DNA from: UBA10427 sp003500135
GTDB taxonomy: Bacteria > Bacteroidota > Bacteroidia > Cytophagales > Cyclobacteriaceae
Length of the DNA stretch: 49,339 nt
Direction: 5' to 3'
NCBI GenBank assembly: GCA_963966275.1
Contig: CAWZYQ010000008.1
Coordinates: 1 to 49,339, forward strand
This document shows, in pieces, positions 1 to 7,653 of this stretch. Within the stretch, counting starts at the first letter, position 1. Each line of letters starts with the position of its first letter. The notes beneath the pieces are model-generated. The model saw only the letters and a program-made list of their open reading frames with translations. It was not told where the DNA came from and did no database searches. A program made the position numbers and the translations under genes.

Positions 1-2
1 AG

Positions 3-50
3 TGGTATACTTTTAAACTGAAATCCTGGTATACTTTTCAAGTGAAATAA
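3..50. repeat. Two 24-bp direct repeats at window edge, possible insertion-sequence end
   Basis: Two adjacent units start at 3 and 27. Both begin TGGTATACTTTT and continue with a similar (A/C)AA(C/G)TGAAAT half. The unit at 3 is almost at the window edge, so more copies may lie to the left. Multiple short terminal repeats with a TGGTATACTTT-like core are what I would expect at the end of an IS21-family element, and a terminal CA at 50-51 would fit such an end. The IS assignment is inference from memory of the family; no transposase gene lies in the window. Confidence 0.4.
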
Positions 51-322
51 ACACTCAATATAAAATCGGCTTCAAACCACCTATGGGTAAAACCGTTTTT
101 CAATTCTGAAATCTTGTGTGTATCTTTATGTTGCAACATGGTAATGTGATTTGGAAACCACAGTTAAGATACTGAAATACAGTGTCTTAACCTAATTATC
201 ATGTTGCTTTTTATTTTCTTTTTATACTCATTCTCAACTACTTATTCTACTGCGAAACTTGAGTAGTTAATCACTATTCAACGAATAGGAATTTAAGTAG
301 GTTTAAAAAGGATTCACCTCAA

Positions 323-440
323 CGGTTTGTATATGGCTTATTGCGGATTTCTAGCATTTTCCTCACCGACCGGGAATAATTGCTAGTGTAAAAAATCCTT
401 GATTGCAATGCCTCGCCAGCCAGGAGCTATATGCATTTGT
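323..440. other. Nested imperfect inverted-repeat structure, attC-like in appearance
   Basis: Four blocks pair in nested order. GTTTGTATATGGC (325-337) pairs imperfectly with 426-440; ATTGC (340-344) with GCAAT (405-409); GGATTT (345-350) with AAATCC (393-398); CTAGCA (351-356) with TGCTAG (381-386). The loop is 357-380, and the unpaired bases (387-392, 399-404, 410-425) all fall on the 3' arm. Such a one-sided bulged hairpin beside small accessory genes resembles an integron-type attC site. The pairing is visible; the attC interpretation is inference. The rest of 52-527 holds no gene I can support. Confidence 0.4.
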
Positions 441-527
441 TTAATGCTGATCTTTTGATGTTTTGAGTAGCTACTTAAAGTATGCCTTAATTTCAGTTAT
501 ACTTTGAGGTTTGGCGGTAGTTTTTAT

Positions 528-932
528 TTATCTCCAACCATCTAGAGTTGCTGCCTGTTTTATGAAATCAATTACATGCTGGTCATTTACCTCATCGATT
601 GTATTTAGCTTAATGTATCTTGTTTCTCCTCCTGTACCCAAAGGAGGTTGAGGGTCAAAAGCTGCTCCGCTGAGGAAAACGATATTAGCTGACACGTCAT
701 AAGCTGCTAACTCAATTAGCCATCCTAATTCATTTGTTCCGTAATATGCATTTCCCCATTTGATTGCGTATTGTAGATTAGGGATTAAATCATGAATAAG
801 GCTGTCAATTTCCTTAATCATTGGTTGAATCCCTGGCATAATTCGACCCGACATCCAATCCTCAATGACCTTATAGTCTTTCGAGGGAAAAGGGGGCTTT
901 TTCGTCGAAAGTGGTTTGCGTTGTTTTTTCAT
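528..932 (-). CDS. DUF1801 domain protein
   Basis: This 134-residue protein matches the DUF1801 (YdhG-like) pattern: an N-terminal D-Y-x-V-I-E-D-W helix, then L-x-Y-A-I-K-W-G-N-A-Y-Y near residues 54-64, then a beta sheet (ANIVFLSG, TRYIKLNT) and a C-terminal helix (HVIDFIKQAA). The fold belongs to a small alpha/beta group of unknown biochemical role, and I do not assign a function. The start is ATG at 932. The next gene (VOC family) is 55 bp upstream on the same strand, so they may be co-transcribed, although each is also the kind of small stand-alone gene carried on cassettes. A second, unrelated-looking DUF1801 gene lies at 16421-16876. Confidence 0.8.
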   Translation of the reverse strand: MKKQRKPLSTKKPPFPSKDYKVIEDWMSGRIMPGIQPMIKEIDSLIHDLIPNLQYAIKWGNAYYGTNELGWLIELAAYDVSANIVFLSGAAFDPQPPLGTGGETRYIKLNTIDEVNDQHVIDFIKQAATLDGWR

Positions 933-987
933 ATTGCATAAATACCCTTCCCTATTTTTTTATTTTAGCTTATTCGCTTAATTAATT

Positions 988-1404
988 CTATTCGTTCCAA
1001 GGGTCGTATGAACCAAAGTTCCAAATATGTCCTTCTTTATCTCGACAGGTGTAACCACGTCCGCCGTAATCTTCATCTTTGATTTCAATTACTATTTCAG
1101 CACCTTCTTGAACTGCTTTTTTATAGTGTTCATCAATATTCTCTACAATAATGTATGGTGCCTGTGTATTGAGTCCGTATAATTTTTTCGGAGTTTGAAT
1201 TAGTTTTCCATATTCATCGTTACTTACAGAACCGAGCATAATCATTGCGCTTCCCAGTGTCAGTTGTGCGTGAGCAATGTTGTCATTTTCTCCCTGCACT
1301 ATAAGGTGTTTTTCAAATCCGAAAGCGCTGCATAACCATTCAATTGCCGATTGGGCATTTTGGTATTTCATTGTCGGTATGATTGTGGCTTTTTCTTTGC
1401 TCAT
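988..1404 (-). CDS. VOC superfamily (glyoxalase/bleomycin-resistance-like) protein
   Basis: The 138-residue product has the paired beta-alpha-beta-beta-beta layout of the vicinal-oxygen-chelate fold. Module 1 is IIPTMKYQNAQSAIEWLCSAFGFEKH (about residues 8-33) leading to AHAQLTLGSAMIMLGS; module 2 is YIIVENIDEHYKKAVQEGAEIV (about 84-105) leading to GGRGYTCRDKEGHIWNFGSY. The ending D-K-E-G-H-I-W-N-F is typical of the PhnB/YdcE-like branch of VOC proteins. Substrate and metal are unknown. Family members include antibiotic-binding proteins and dioxygenases, so the name should stay generic. ATG start at 1404; a short A/T-rich stretch without clear ribosome-binding site precedes it. Confidence 0.85.
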   Translation of the reverse strand: MSKEKATIIPTMKYQNAQSAIEWLCSAFGFEKHLIVQGENDNIAHAQLTLGSAMIMLGSVSNDEYGKLIQTPKKLYGLNTQAPYIIVENIDEHYKKAVQEGAEIVIEIKDEDYGGRGYTCRDKEGHIWNFGSYDPWNE

Positions 1405-1494
1405 AATTATTGTTTTTTGGTTCCATCAAATTACCGCCAATAGATGGCGATATGGCCAGTAAAGGATTGCGGGCTTTTTGCATATAAAGATACA

Positions 1495-1923
1495 CTAAAA
1501 TTTGAAGCGGGCCACCAACCTTTGCATACCACCGAGCCCCTTATTGGCTTTGGCCGCGAGTTGTAGTGTCGTGCATTTTTCAAGGTCACTTACTATTCGA
1601 ATATTTTCTTGTGCTAGTTCAATCAGTTCATCTGGTAAAAGACCAACTCTTTTTGTCAGTCGTTTATTATCAATTACACGAATTTGATCCACCGTAACAT
1701 CACAAGCCTGCTGTAGGTTTGCGGTTCCTTTTTTAAGATGTACCCTTACTATCTCAGAACCCTTTTTCACGTTTGTTGTAACCGGACAAACAATAGTCGT
1801 TGGATGGGGTGTTTTGTTGAGAAGATTTGTTTGTATCACTATAACCGGTCTTGTTTTACCGTGTTCAATTCCCATCTGTGGATTTAAATCTGCAATCCTG
1901 ATTTCAAATTGCTTAATCGGCAT
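1495..1923 (-). CDS. Type II toxin, PemK/MazF family endoribonuclease
   Basis: The 142-residue product shows the MazF/PemK core: an N-terminal strand with D-L-N-P-Q-M-G-I-E-H-G-K-T-R-P-V-I-V-I-Q (the G-x-E-x-x-K-x-R-P-V signature near residues 16-30), then P-T-T-I-V-C-P-V-T-T-N (about 41-51), then C-D-V-T-V-D-Q-I-R-V-I-D. Members cleave mRNA at short sequences and are neutralised by a co-expressed antitoxin. The ATG at 1923 is preferred to the TTG six bases earlier; it overlaps the antitoxin stop by 11 bp, which implies translational coupling. The C-terminal tail of about 30 residues after the usual core (KANKGLGGMQRLVARFKF) is longer than many MazF proteins. Confidence 0.88.
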   Translation of the reverse strand: MPIKQFEIRIADLNPQMGIEHGKTRPVIVIQTNLLNKTPHPTTIVCPVTTNVKKGSEIVRVHLKKGTANLQQACDVTVDQIRVIDNKRLTKRVGLLPDELIELAQENIRIVSDLEKCTTLQLAAKANKGLGGMQRLVARFKF

Positions 1924-2143
1924 AATCAATCTCCTCGAAATCTTTAAGCTCAGACATTGAGTCCTCTTTAACTAATCCAGATTCCATTTTATGTTTTTTC
2001 TCCAGAATCTGTTTTCGTTGAATTTTATTATAATACTCAATCGATTCATTTATATAACGATTTCTTGGTTTCTTAATCCGGGCAAGTATTTTTTCTATCT
2101 CGCCGAAAATCGAATCGTCTATTTTTAAGGATATTGTTTTCAT
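1913..2143 (-). CDS. Ribbon-helix-helix type antitoxin of the MazF-like pair
   Basis: A 76-residue acidic-tailed protein lies directly upstream of, and overlaps, the toxin gene. The N-terminus (TISLKIDDSIFGEIEKILARI, residues 3-23) is a short strand followed by a helix. It continues with K-K-P-R-N-R-Y-I-N-E-S-I-E-Y-Y, the typical second helix of a ribbon-helix-helix DNA-binding dimer. The C-terminal part (EDSMSELKDFEEIDYAD) is acidic and probably disordered, as in antitoxins that wrap their toxin. ATG at 2143 is chosen; seven extra codons upstream are possible. By family knowledge such antitoxins repress their own operon, but I did not identify an operator. Confidence 0.8.
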   Translation of the reverse strand: MKTISLKIDDSIFGEIEKILARIKKPRNRYINESIEYYNKIQRKQILEKKHKMESGLVKEDSMSELKDFEEIDYAD

Positions 2144-2719
2144 GATAAATTTAATATATACCATAAAAATATCTTTTTAGTATATCTAACAAGTGAATTT
2201 ATCTGTATTCCCACCAAATAATTTTACCCTAATTACTCAAAAACACCTATAATCAGAAGAAGTAGTGTGAAATTCAATACTGCTCCAATTGACCCAGTAC
2301 TATTTGTATTTTTAGTATCAACTTTATCAGTCAATTCCCTGAGACGATAATTAAATATCTTCCGGTATTTTAGCTCTCATATTTACAGAATTTTGAGCCG
2401 CCATTCTGACAAACGGTACAATTACAAAATCAGGATTCACTATCAATCAAGGTTTTGTAATTTTATCGATCGCAATAGGAATTAATCGGCTCTGCAAAAA
2501 TTGAGATTTTTTTTATACTTGTTTCCGGCCAGTCATTCCACCAAAACCAAAAGTGAAATTCAGCATGTAAAGCGCGTTGTGCTTGGTTCATAAGACAGCC
2601 ACTGATCTCACTGAAAAACCACCCCGTTTTACTAGCGTTATTTCTTGTGATTATCGCCGTTTTGAGGTATATTGATTGAAGAAATCACAGCAATTATTGC
2701 ATAAAAGAAAAGCAAAATT
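2144..2719. other. Intergenic region without a supported gene
   Basis: This A/T-rich 576-bp gap separates the toxin-antitoxin pair (minus strand) from the oxidoreductase operon (plus strand), so it should contain both promoters. I found no good TAnnTTTG box. The only curiosity is a 42-codon minus-strand reading frame at 2463-2591 whose product is rich in tryptophan and phenylalanine (FHFWFWWNDW); it has no recognisable family and may be chance or a gene remnant. Confidence 0.5.
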
Positions 2720-5008
2720 ATGTTAGAAATCCGAGGTCATGCCAGGGGCGGCCAGGGAATGGTTACCGCTTTCGAAATTCTGGCAAAAATCTTTAGCAAA
2801 CTCGGGGATTTTCATGTACAATCATTTCCTGCTTTTGGTGTTGAACGTACCGGGGCTCCCATTCAGGCCTTCCTGCGAGTATCTAAAGGCGAAATACTGA
2901 ACAGAAGCAATATTTACCACCCAAACCTCATCGTGGTTTTCGATGAAACCCTCATCAACATGGTTCCTGTTTTTAACGGCCTTCAGAAAGAAGGTTCTAT
3001 ACTGTTAAATACAGAAAAGCCTATTTCTGAGTATTCCGGACAATCCAAAAGTGTGTATACGGTTCCGGCTACGCAGATATCCATTGAAAATGGTTTGGGA
3101 AGTAAATCACTTCCAATCGTTAATGCGGCGATGATAGGCGCCATTATGAGGGTGCTTGAGGGCGATCCTGAAATTGCCAAAGCCATTGTGACAAAAGAAA
3201 TACCTGCTAAACCTGAAGCAAACGCTAAATCAATGCTTCAGGCGTATGAAAATGTGCTTGGGTTGGAAAGTAAAAATGAAATGCTCATTGAGTCGTTTCA
3301 TAAAACGGAGGCAGAGGATATCTATTACAACATAGAAGAAATCCTGGCCGCGGAAAAAAATAAACCAAATGGTGACTTTACCAATCCTTCCTGGGTACAG
3401 CCCATGTCTTTAAACAAGACCGGAAATTGGCGTGTCTTGACCCCTACCTACATTACCAAAACTCCTCCGTGCACATCCAATTGTCCGGCAGGAACCGACG
3501 TAAGGGAATTTGTGCGTCTGGCCACTGAAAAAAAATACAACGAAGCCTTTGACACGATCTACTCCAAAAATCCATTTCCCTCCGTTTGCGGAAGAGTGTG
3601 CCCTCATTTTTGTGAGCAAAATTGTAATAGGAATGAGGTAGACAAAGGATTGAACATTGGCGCTATCGAAAGATTCCTGGGCGACAGACAGTTTCAACGC
3701 AAAATTGAAAAGGCGCCTATCACTCAGAAGGAAAAAATTGCCGTAATCGGGGCAGGTCCTGCCGGTTTGACAACCGCGCTCAGGCTGGTGGAAAAAGGCT
3801 ATGAAACCACGGTTTTTGAGGCGCTGCCTTATGCCGGTGGAATGATGAGAACCGGTATTCCCGAATTCCGTCTTCCTAAAAATATACTCGACAGTGAGAT
3901 CGAAAATATTGAGAAACGAGGAGTGAAAATCGTCCTGAACAAAAAAGTCACCATCGATGAACTCGCAGAAAATTTTTCAGCCATTGTTGCAGCGGTAGGT
4001 TCTCATATTGAGTCCTCCATGCATATCAAAAACGAAGACCTGGCAATGGAAGGCATATCATTTCTGCGGAAGTTTAAACTGGAAGGTGACGCTGCTGGTA
4101 TTAAAAAAGAAGACGAAGTAGCCATCATTGGAGGTGGGAATACGGCCATTGATGTTGCCCGTACCTCTCTGAGACTGGGTGCATCGCCAACCATTTACTA
4201 CCGCAGAACACACAAGGAAATGCCGGCAATTTCCCTTGAAGTTGAGGAAGCCATTAAAGAAGGCGTGAAATTTAAGTTCCTCGCTGCCCCTACCGCCTTA
4301 AACAGAATAGCAGGCGGAAAGCTTGAAATGGAACTCATTGAAATGGAACTAGGTGACGCTGATGCATCCGGCAGAAGAAGACCGATCCCGAAAAAAGGTT
4401 CTGAACAAATTATAGAAGTGGACCATGTGATTTCAGCAGTCGGACAACGGTTCGATGAATATGTATTCGATGGTAACGAAATCATACCGGAACAGGGCAG
4501 AATTAAATATGCGGCAAATACCCCTGTATTTTGTGCCGGTGACATGGCATGGGGAGGAACGGTAACCGAGGCTATTGGTAGCGGTAATAAAGCGGCAGAG
4601 GAAATTCATGCCATGCTGCAAAACCTGCCCTATCACCACGAGGACACATTGCCAGAAGTAGTACTGCCAAAAGATATCAATTTTGCCTACTACCTTCCCA
4701 GCCCCAGATTGGATGGTAAGGTACATCAACCTAAAGATCTGTATAACGATTTTTCAGAAGTGGTTGAAGGCCTGGATGAAACGGATATAGTATTCGAAGG
4801 TGCAAGATGTTTGCATTGTGGTGAGTGCTTCAGCTGCGGCAACTGTTATAATTATTGTCCCGATGCAGCCGTATTTGTTGATGATACCGGCCGCATAAGA
4901 ATTAATTACGACTATTGTAAGGGCTGCGGAATATGCGTAAATGAATGCCCTTGCTCTGCAATGAACTTTGACTTTAGCGACGTATCCAATGAACAAATAT
5001 CAAACTGA
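2720..5008 (+). CDS. 2-oxoacid oxidoreductase gamma subunit fused to a GltD-type FAD/NAD(P)H module and a ferredoxin
   Basis: A 762-residue fusion. Residues 1-185 are a 2-oxoacid:ferredoxin oxidoreductase gamma domain (start G-H-A-R-G-G-Q-G, then F-P-A-F-G-V-E-R-T-G-A-P). Residues about 250-330 carry the cysteine-rich helical domain of glutamate-synthase small subunits (C-T-S-N-C-P-A-G, C-G-R-V-C-P). Next come an FAD site GxGxxG (IGAGPAG, about 343-349) and an NAD(P)H site (IGGGNTA, about 469-475), closing with C-A-G-D near the FAD tail. From Cys697 and Cys733 follow two ferredoxin-like 4Fe-4S clusters, equivalent to the delta subunit; cluster 1 has additional cysteines (C-L-H-C-G-E-C-F-S-C-G-N-C). 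The layout implies electrons pass from the thiamine site through Fe-S clusters and FAD to NAD(P), or in reverse. The substrate is not decidable from sequence. Confidence 0.88.
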   Translation: MLEIRGHARGGQGMVTAFEILAKIFSKLGDFHVQSFPAFGVERTGAPIQAFLRVSKGEILNRSNIYHPNLIVVFDETLINMVPVFNGLQKEGSILLNTEKPISEYSGQSKSVYTVPATQISIENGLGSKSLPIVNAAMIGAIMRVLEGDPEIAKAIVTKEIPAKPEANAKSMLQAYENVLGLESKNEMLIESFHKTEAEDIYYNIEEILAAEKNKPNGDFTNPSWVQPMSLNKTGNWRVLTPTYITKTPPCTSNCPAGTDVREFVRLATEKKYNEAFDTIYSKNPFPSVCGRVCPHFCEQNCNRNEVDKGLNIGAIERFLGDRQFQRKIEKAPITQKEKIAVIGAGPAGLTTALRLVEKGYETTVFEALPYAGGMMRTGIPEFRLPKNILDSEIENIEKRGVKIVLNKKVTIDELAENFSAIVAAVGSHIESSMHIKNEDLAMEGISFLRKFKLEGDAAGIKKEDEVAIIGGGNTAIDVARTSLRLGASPTIYYRRTHKEMPAISLEVEEAIKEGVKFKFLAAPTALNRIAGGKLEMELIEMELGDADASGRRRPIPKKGSEQIIEVDHVISAVGQRFDEYVFDGNEIIPEQGRIKYAANTPVFCAGDMAWGGTVTEAIGSGNKAAEEIHAMLQNLPYHHEDTLPEVVLPKDINFAYYLPSPRLDGKVHQPKDLYNDFSEVVEGLDETDIVFEGARCLHCGECFSCGNCYNYCPDAAVFVDDTGRIRINYDYCKGCGICVNECPCSAMNFDFSDVSNEQISN

Positions 5009-6227
5009 TTATACCGACACATTAGATTCTACAGCCGAAAAAGGTTTTGTTAAATACCCCCGGCACGAATCAATGATCATGAAAGGTAATTTTGCAGCAG
5101 CGGAAGCCGCAAAATTATGCAGAGCCGGATTCATACCGGCCTATCCAATTACTCCACAGACCTCTATTGTCGAGCAGCTCTCAGAGAAAGTATCCAGTGG
5201 GAAAATGGATGCCACGTACATCAATATGGATAGTGAGCACTCCGTATTTGCAGCAGCAATGGGCGCTGCAATTGTCGGGGAAAGAGTATTTACTGCTACA
5301 AGCGGACAGGGTCTTTTTTATGCCCATGAGGTCCTTCACGCCATAGCGCACTTTAGGTTGCCGATGGTCGTTTGCAATGTCGGCAGACCTTCGATCCCCT
5401 GGAATATTTGGTCTGACCAATCGGACTCGCTTTCGCAAAGGGATACCGGCTGGATCCAGTTTTACGGCGAAAGTTCACAGGAAGTACTGGACACCATAAT
5501 TCAGTCCTACATCATCTCCGAAAAGCTGGAAATACCGGTAATGGTGGTTCTGGATGCCTTTTATCAGAGTCATACCAGCGAGAACATCTGGGTACCGGAA
5601 CAGTCACTGGTGGATGAGTTCCTGCCCAAAAAGAAATTGACAGGTAAGGAAGTAAATGCCGAAGAGCCTATAGCTATAGGAGGATTGATACCACCTGAGC
5701 ATTATGAGAAATTCAATTATGCATTCTGGAAGGACATGAATACAGTTGAAAATCTGTCGACGGAGGTCTCTGATCGTTTTGAAAAGCACTTCGGAAGAAA
5801 GTATCAAAATGTAGAAGCTGTAAATATCGGGCCTCATACAAAAACCGTCTTGGTCACGATGTCAAGTCTCTCCACCACTGCAAAGGGCGTGATCAGGAAA
5901 TACCCCGAGGTGGGTCTGTTAAAGTTAAGACTTTTCAAGCCGTTTCCGAAAAAATCAGTGAACGAAGCCCTTAAAGAACTGCCGGGCGACGCGGTAATCG
6001 CTTGTGTGGAAAGAAACTTTATGGGTGATCACTTTGGAGCGATAATGCAGGAAATGAAACGCGCACTTTACAGTAAAAATTATACCATGTATGATTTTTA
6101 TGCGGGTGTAGGAGGTAAAGATGTATCGCCCATCACCATAGAAAAAATACTTTATAAAATCAGGAACCGATCCAGCGCAGATAAAGTGCATTTAGATGAA
6201 GTGAACTGGATCGATATTGAAAATTAA
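4989..6227 (+). CDS. 2-oxoacid:acceptor oxidoreductase alpha subunit (PorA-like)
   Basis: The 412-residue product has the alpha-subunit hallmarks: A-Y-P-I-T-P-Q-T-S-I-V-E near residues 47-58, the pyrimidine-domain stretch M-D-S-E-H-S-V-F-A-A-A-M-G-A, T-A-T-S-G-Q-G-L, and S-Q-R-D-T-G-W-I-Q-F, which in PorA lies near the CoA/substrate pocket. The C-terminal part (TVLVTMSS, VGLLKLRLFKPFP) is the transketolase-C-like domain. The ATG at 4989 overlaps the upstream fusion gene by 20 bp and is preferred to an ATG seven codons earlier. The gene lies between the gamma/flavin/delta fusion and the beta subunit, so all three products should form one complex that decarboxylates a 2-oxoacid to its acyl-CoA. 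Confidence 0.9.
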   Translation: MNKYQTDYTDTLDSTAEKGFVKYPRHESMIMKGNFAAAEAAKLCRAGFIPAYPITPQTSIVEQLSEKVSSGKMDATYINMDSEHSVFAAAMGAAIVGERVFTATSGQGLFYAHEVLHAIAHFRLPMVVCNVGRPSIPWNIWSDQSDSLSQRDTGWIQFYGESSQEVLDTIIQSYIISEKLEIPVMVVLDAFYQSHTSENIWVPEQSLVDEFLPKKKLTGKEVNAEEPIAIGGLIPPEHYEKFNYAFWKDMNTVENLSTEVSDRFEKHFGRKYQNVEAVNIGPHTKTVLVTMSSLSTTAKGVIRKYPEVGLLKLRLFKPFPKKSVNEALKELPGDAVIACVERNFMGDHFGAIMQEMKRALYSKNYTMYDFYAGVGGKDVSPITIEKILYKIRNRSSADKVHLDEVNWIDIEN

Positions 6228-6240
6228 TGACAGGAAAAAT

Positions 6241-7161
6241 ATGGAACCGTTATACGATTTTGTGATAAAAGATGAAAAAGTTCATCCGGGAGCGCTAAGC
6301 TGTCGAGGCTGTGGATGGTCCTTATTAGTTCGCCACCTGGCGAGCATAATGGGTGAAGAAACTGTTTATGTAGTTCCGGCTTCCTGTTTTTCTATCATAG
6401 CCGGCCCATACCCGATGAATGAATTAAAGGGCAGCGTTGTCCATACTATTTTTGCGGCAGCCCCTGCCACTGCTACAGGTGTCAGGGCAGCATTGGACCG
6501 GCAAGGAAAAAAAGATGTTCCTGTTGTTGTATTGGCCGGTGATGGCGGTACTTTTGACATCGGCTTTCAATCGATGTCGGGAGCAGCTACAAGAGGTGAA
6601 AACATACTCTATATCGTCAACAACAACGGCGCTTATATGAATACCGGAATTCAGACCAGTAGCGCCACTCCTTTTGGCGCAGTTACGACCACAAACCCCG
6701 GACCGGGATATAAAAAAACCTGGCCCAAAGATTTGATGGGAATAGTCGGCGCACACAATATACCCTATGCCGCAACCGGTTCCCTGGCATTTATGGAGGA
6801 TTTAAGGACCAAAATGGCCCGTGCCAGAGATACCAAAGGTTTTAGGCTTCTCATGATAGATGGCCCCTGTCCTCCGGGGCACAAAACCGATCCTGCACTT
6901 TCCATTACAATAGGAAGACTTGCCGTTGAATCGAAGTTGTTTCCACTTTTCGAAATAGAGCATTTGAACTACAAAATCAATCATTACCCCGAGCGGGACT
7001 GCCCGGTTACAGAATGCATGAAATTACAGGGAAGATTCCGGCATTTATTTAAGGAAGGCAATGAACATATTGTAAAAGAAATTCAGGAACATACGGACAA
7101 AACCTGGTCAAGACTACTTGCATTGGAAAAAATAGGCCAAACCCTGGAAGCAACGGTTTAA
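6241..7161 (+). CDS. 2-oxoacid:acceptor oxidoreductase beta subunit (thiamine diphosphate-binding, PorB-like)
   Basis: The 306-residue product carries the thiamine-diphosphate motif G-D-G-G-T-F-D-I-G ... N-N-N-G-A-Y (starting about residue 101), followed by M-N-T-G-I-Q-T-S-S-A-T-P, as in archaeal-type PorB. C-R-G-C-G near residues 21-25 matches the cysteine pair that helps bind the 4Fe-4S cluster, and the C-terminal K-L-Q-G-R-F-R-H-L is also typical. ATG at 6241 is chosen over an in-frame TTG at 6217: it lies 13 bp past the alpha-subunit stop and is preceded by AGGAAAA, a plausible ribosome-binding site. It is the last gene of the operon; an imperfect hairpin at 7227-7278 lies downstream. Confidence 0.9.
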   Translation: MEPLYDFVIKDEKVHPGALSCRGCGWSLLVRHLASIMGEETVYVVPASCFSIIAGPYPMNELKGSVVHTIFAAAPATATGVRAALDRQGKKDVPVVVLAGDGGTFDIGFQSMSGAATRGENILYIVNNNGAYMNTGIQTSSATPFGAVTTTNPGPGYKKTWPKDLMGIVGAHNIPYAATGSLAFMEDLRTKMARARDTKGFRLLMIDGPCPPGHKTDPALSITIGRLAVESKLFPLFEIEHLNYKINHYPERDCPVTECMKLQGRFRHLFKEGNEHIVKEIQEHTDKTWSRLLALEKIGQTLEATV

Positions 7162-7226
7162 AATTGGGGTTTTCAGGCACGATCTGCTACACCACGGATC
7201 GCAATAGAAATCGAAAAGCGTAAAAC

Positions 7227-7278
7227 TATCATTGTTGTTTTCAGTGTTCCGATGAGCGCTGAAAACACAATAATGATA
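7227..7278. other. Imperfect hairpin downstream of the oxidoreductase operon
   Basis: GTTTTCAG (7237-7244) pairs perfectly with CTGAAAAC (7259-7266), and the outer flanks (TATCATTGTT against ACAATAATGATA) pair with two extra bases on one side. There is no clear T tract after it on the plus strand, so it is not a textbook terminator, but it is the only structure between the operon and the 22-bp array. Confidence 0.4.
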
Positions 7279-7398
7279 AAGGGCCTTTCCGTCGCGGACA
7301 ATCTCCATTCCATCCTCAGCTATACCTCATAGGCCATGACATCTTTACGCTTTCTTCCCAACTTATATAAGTATTAACCTGAAGATATTTAATTTAAA

Positions 7399-7627
7399 TA
7401 TATACTTTTTTATATTAATGTATATACTTACTTTAATACAAGTATATACTTATTTTAGAATAAATATATATTTATTTATATTTATATATATACTTGCATA
7501 CAAATAAATATATATTTGTACGTGCATAAATATATACATAAATTGATTTATATATATACTTATTTGCATATAAGTATATACTTAGTTATGTTTATATATA
7601 TACTTACTTATAGTTAAATATATATTT
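7399..7627. repeat. Eleven-copy array of dyad-symmetric A/T elements with exact 22-bp period
   Basis: The core TATATACTT or a one-base variant starts at 7399, 7421, 7443, 7465, 7487, 7509, 7531, 7553, 7575, 7597 and 7619: eleven copies, every step 22 bp. Together with the three bases before it each core approximates the palindrome AARTATATAYTT. Copies 3 and 9 are perfect as AAGTATATACTT, and copies 4, 6 and 11 are perfect as AAATATATATTT. The eight or so bases between elements vary, so only the element and the spacing are kept. The array ends 26 bp before the HU-like gene start and must contain or overlap its promoter; TATATTTG at 7511-7518 fits the TAnnTTTG box. Spacing of about two helical turns puts all dyads on one DNA face. 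Confidence 0.9.
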
Positions 7628-7653
7628 TATTTTTTAATCAAAAGACCTGCATT

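Noticed and set aside
1277..1462. Plus-strand 61-residue frame inside the VOC gene
   Set aside because: Shadow of the minus-strand VOC gene; hydrophobic run arises from the reverse frame.
7227..7278. Standard terminator for the oxidoreductase operon
   Set aside because: Stem is imperfect and no T tract follows on the plus strand; recorded as a hairpin only.
7114..7308. Minus-strand 64-residue reading frame
   Set aside because: It overlaps the end of the beta-subunit gene and the hairpin, and its product has no domain-like pattern.
7399..7627. CRISPR array
   Set aside because: Conserved unit is only about 12-14 bp, with variable segments of about 8 bp, and no cas genes are nearby; unit length is far too short.
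7399..7627. Simple A/T microsatellite
   Set aside because: Exact 22-bp spacing of a defined palindromic core with unconserved bases between is not what slippage of a short A/T word makes.
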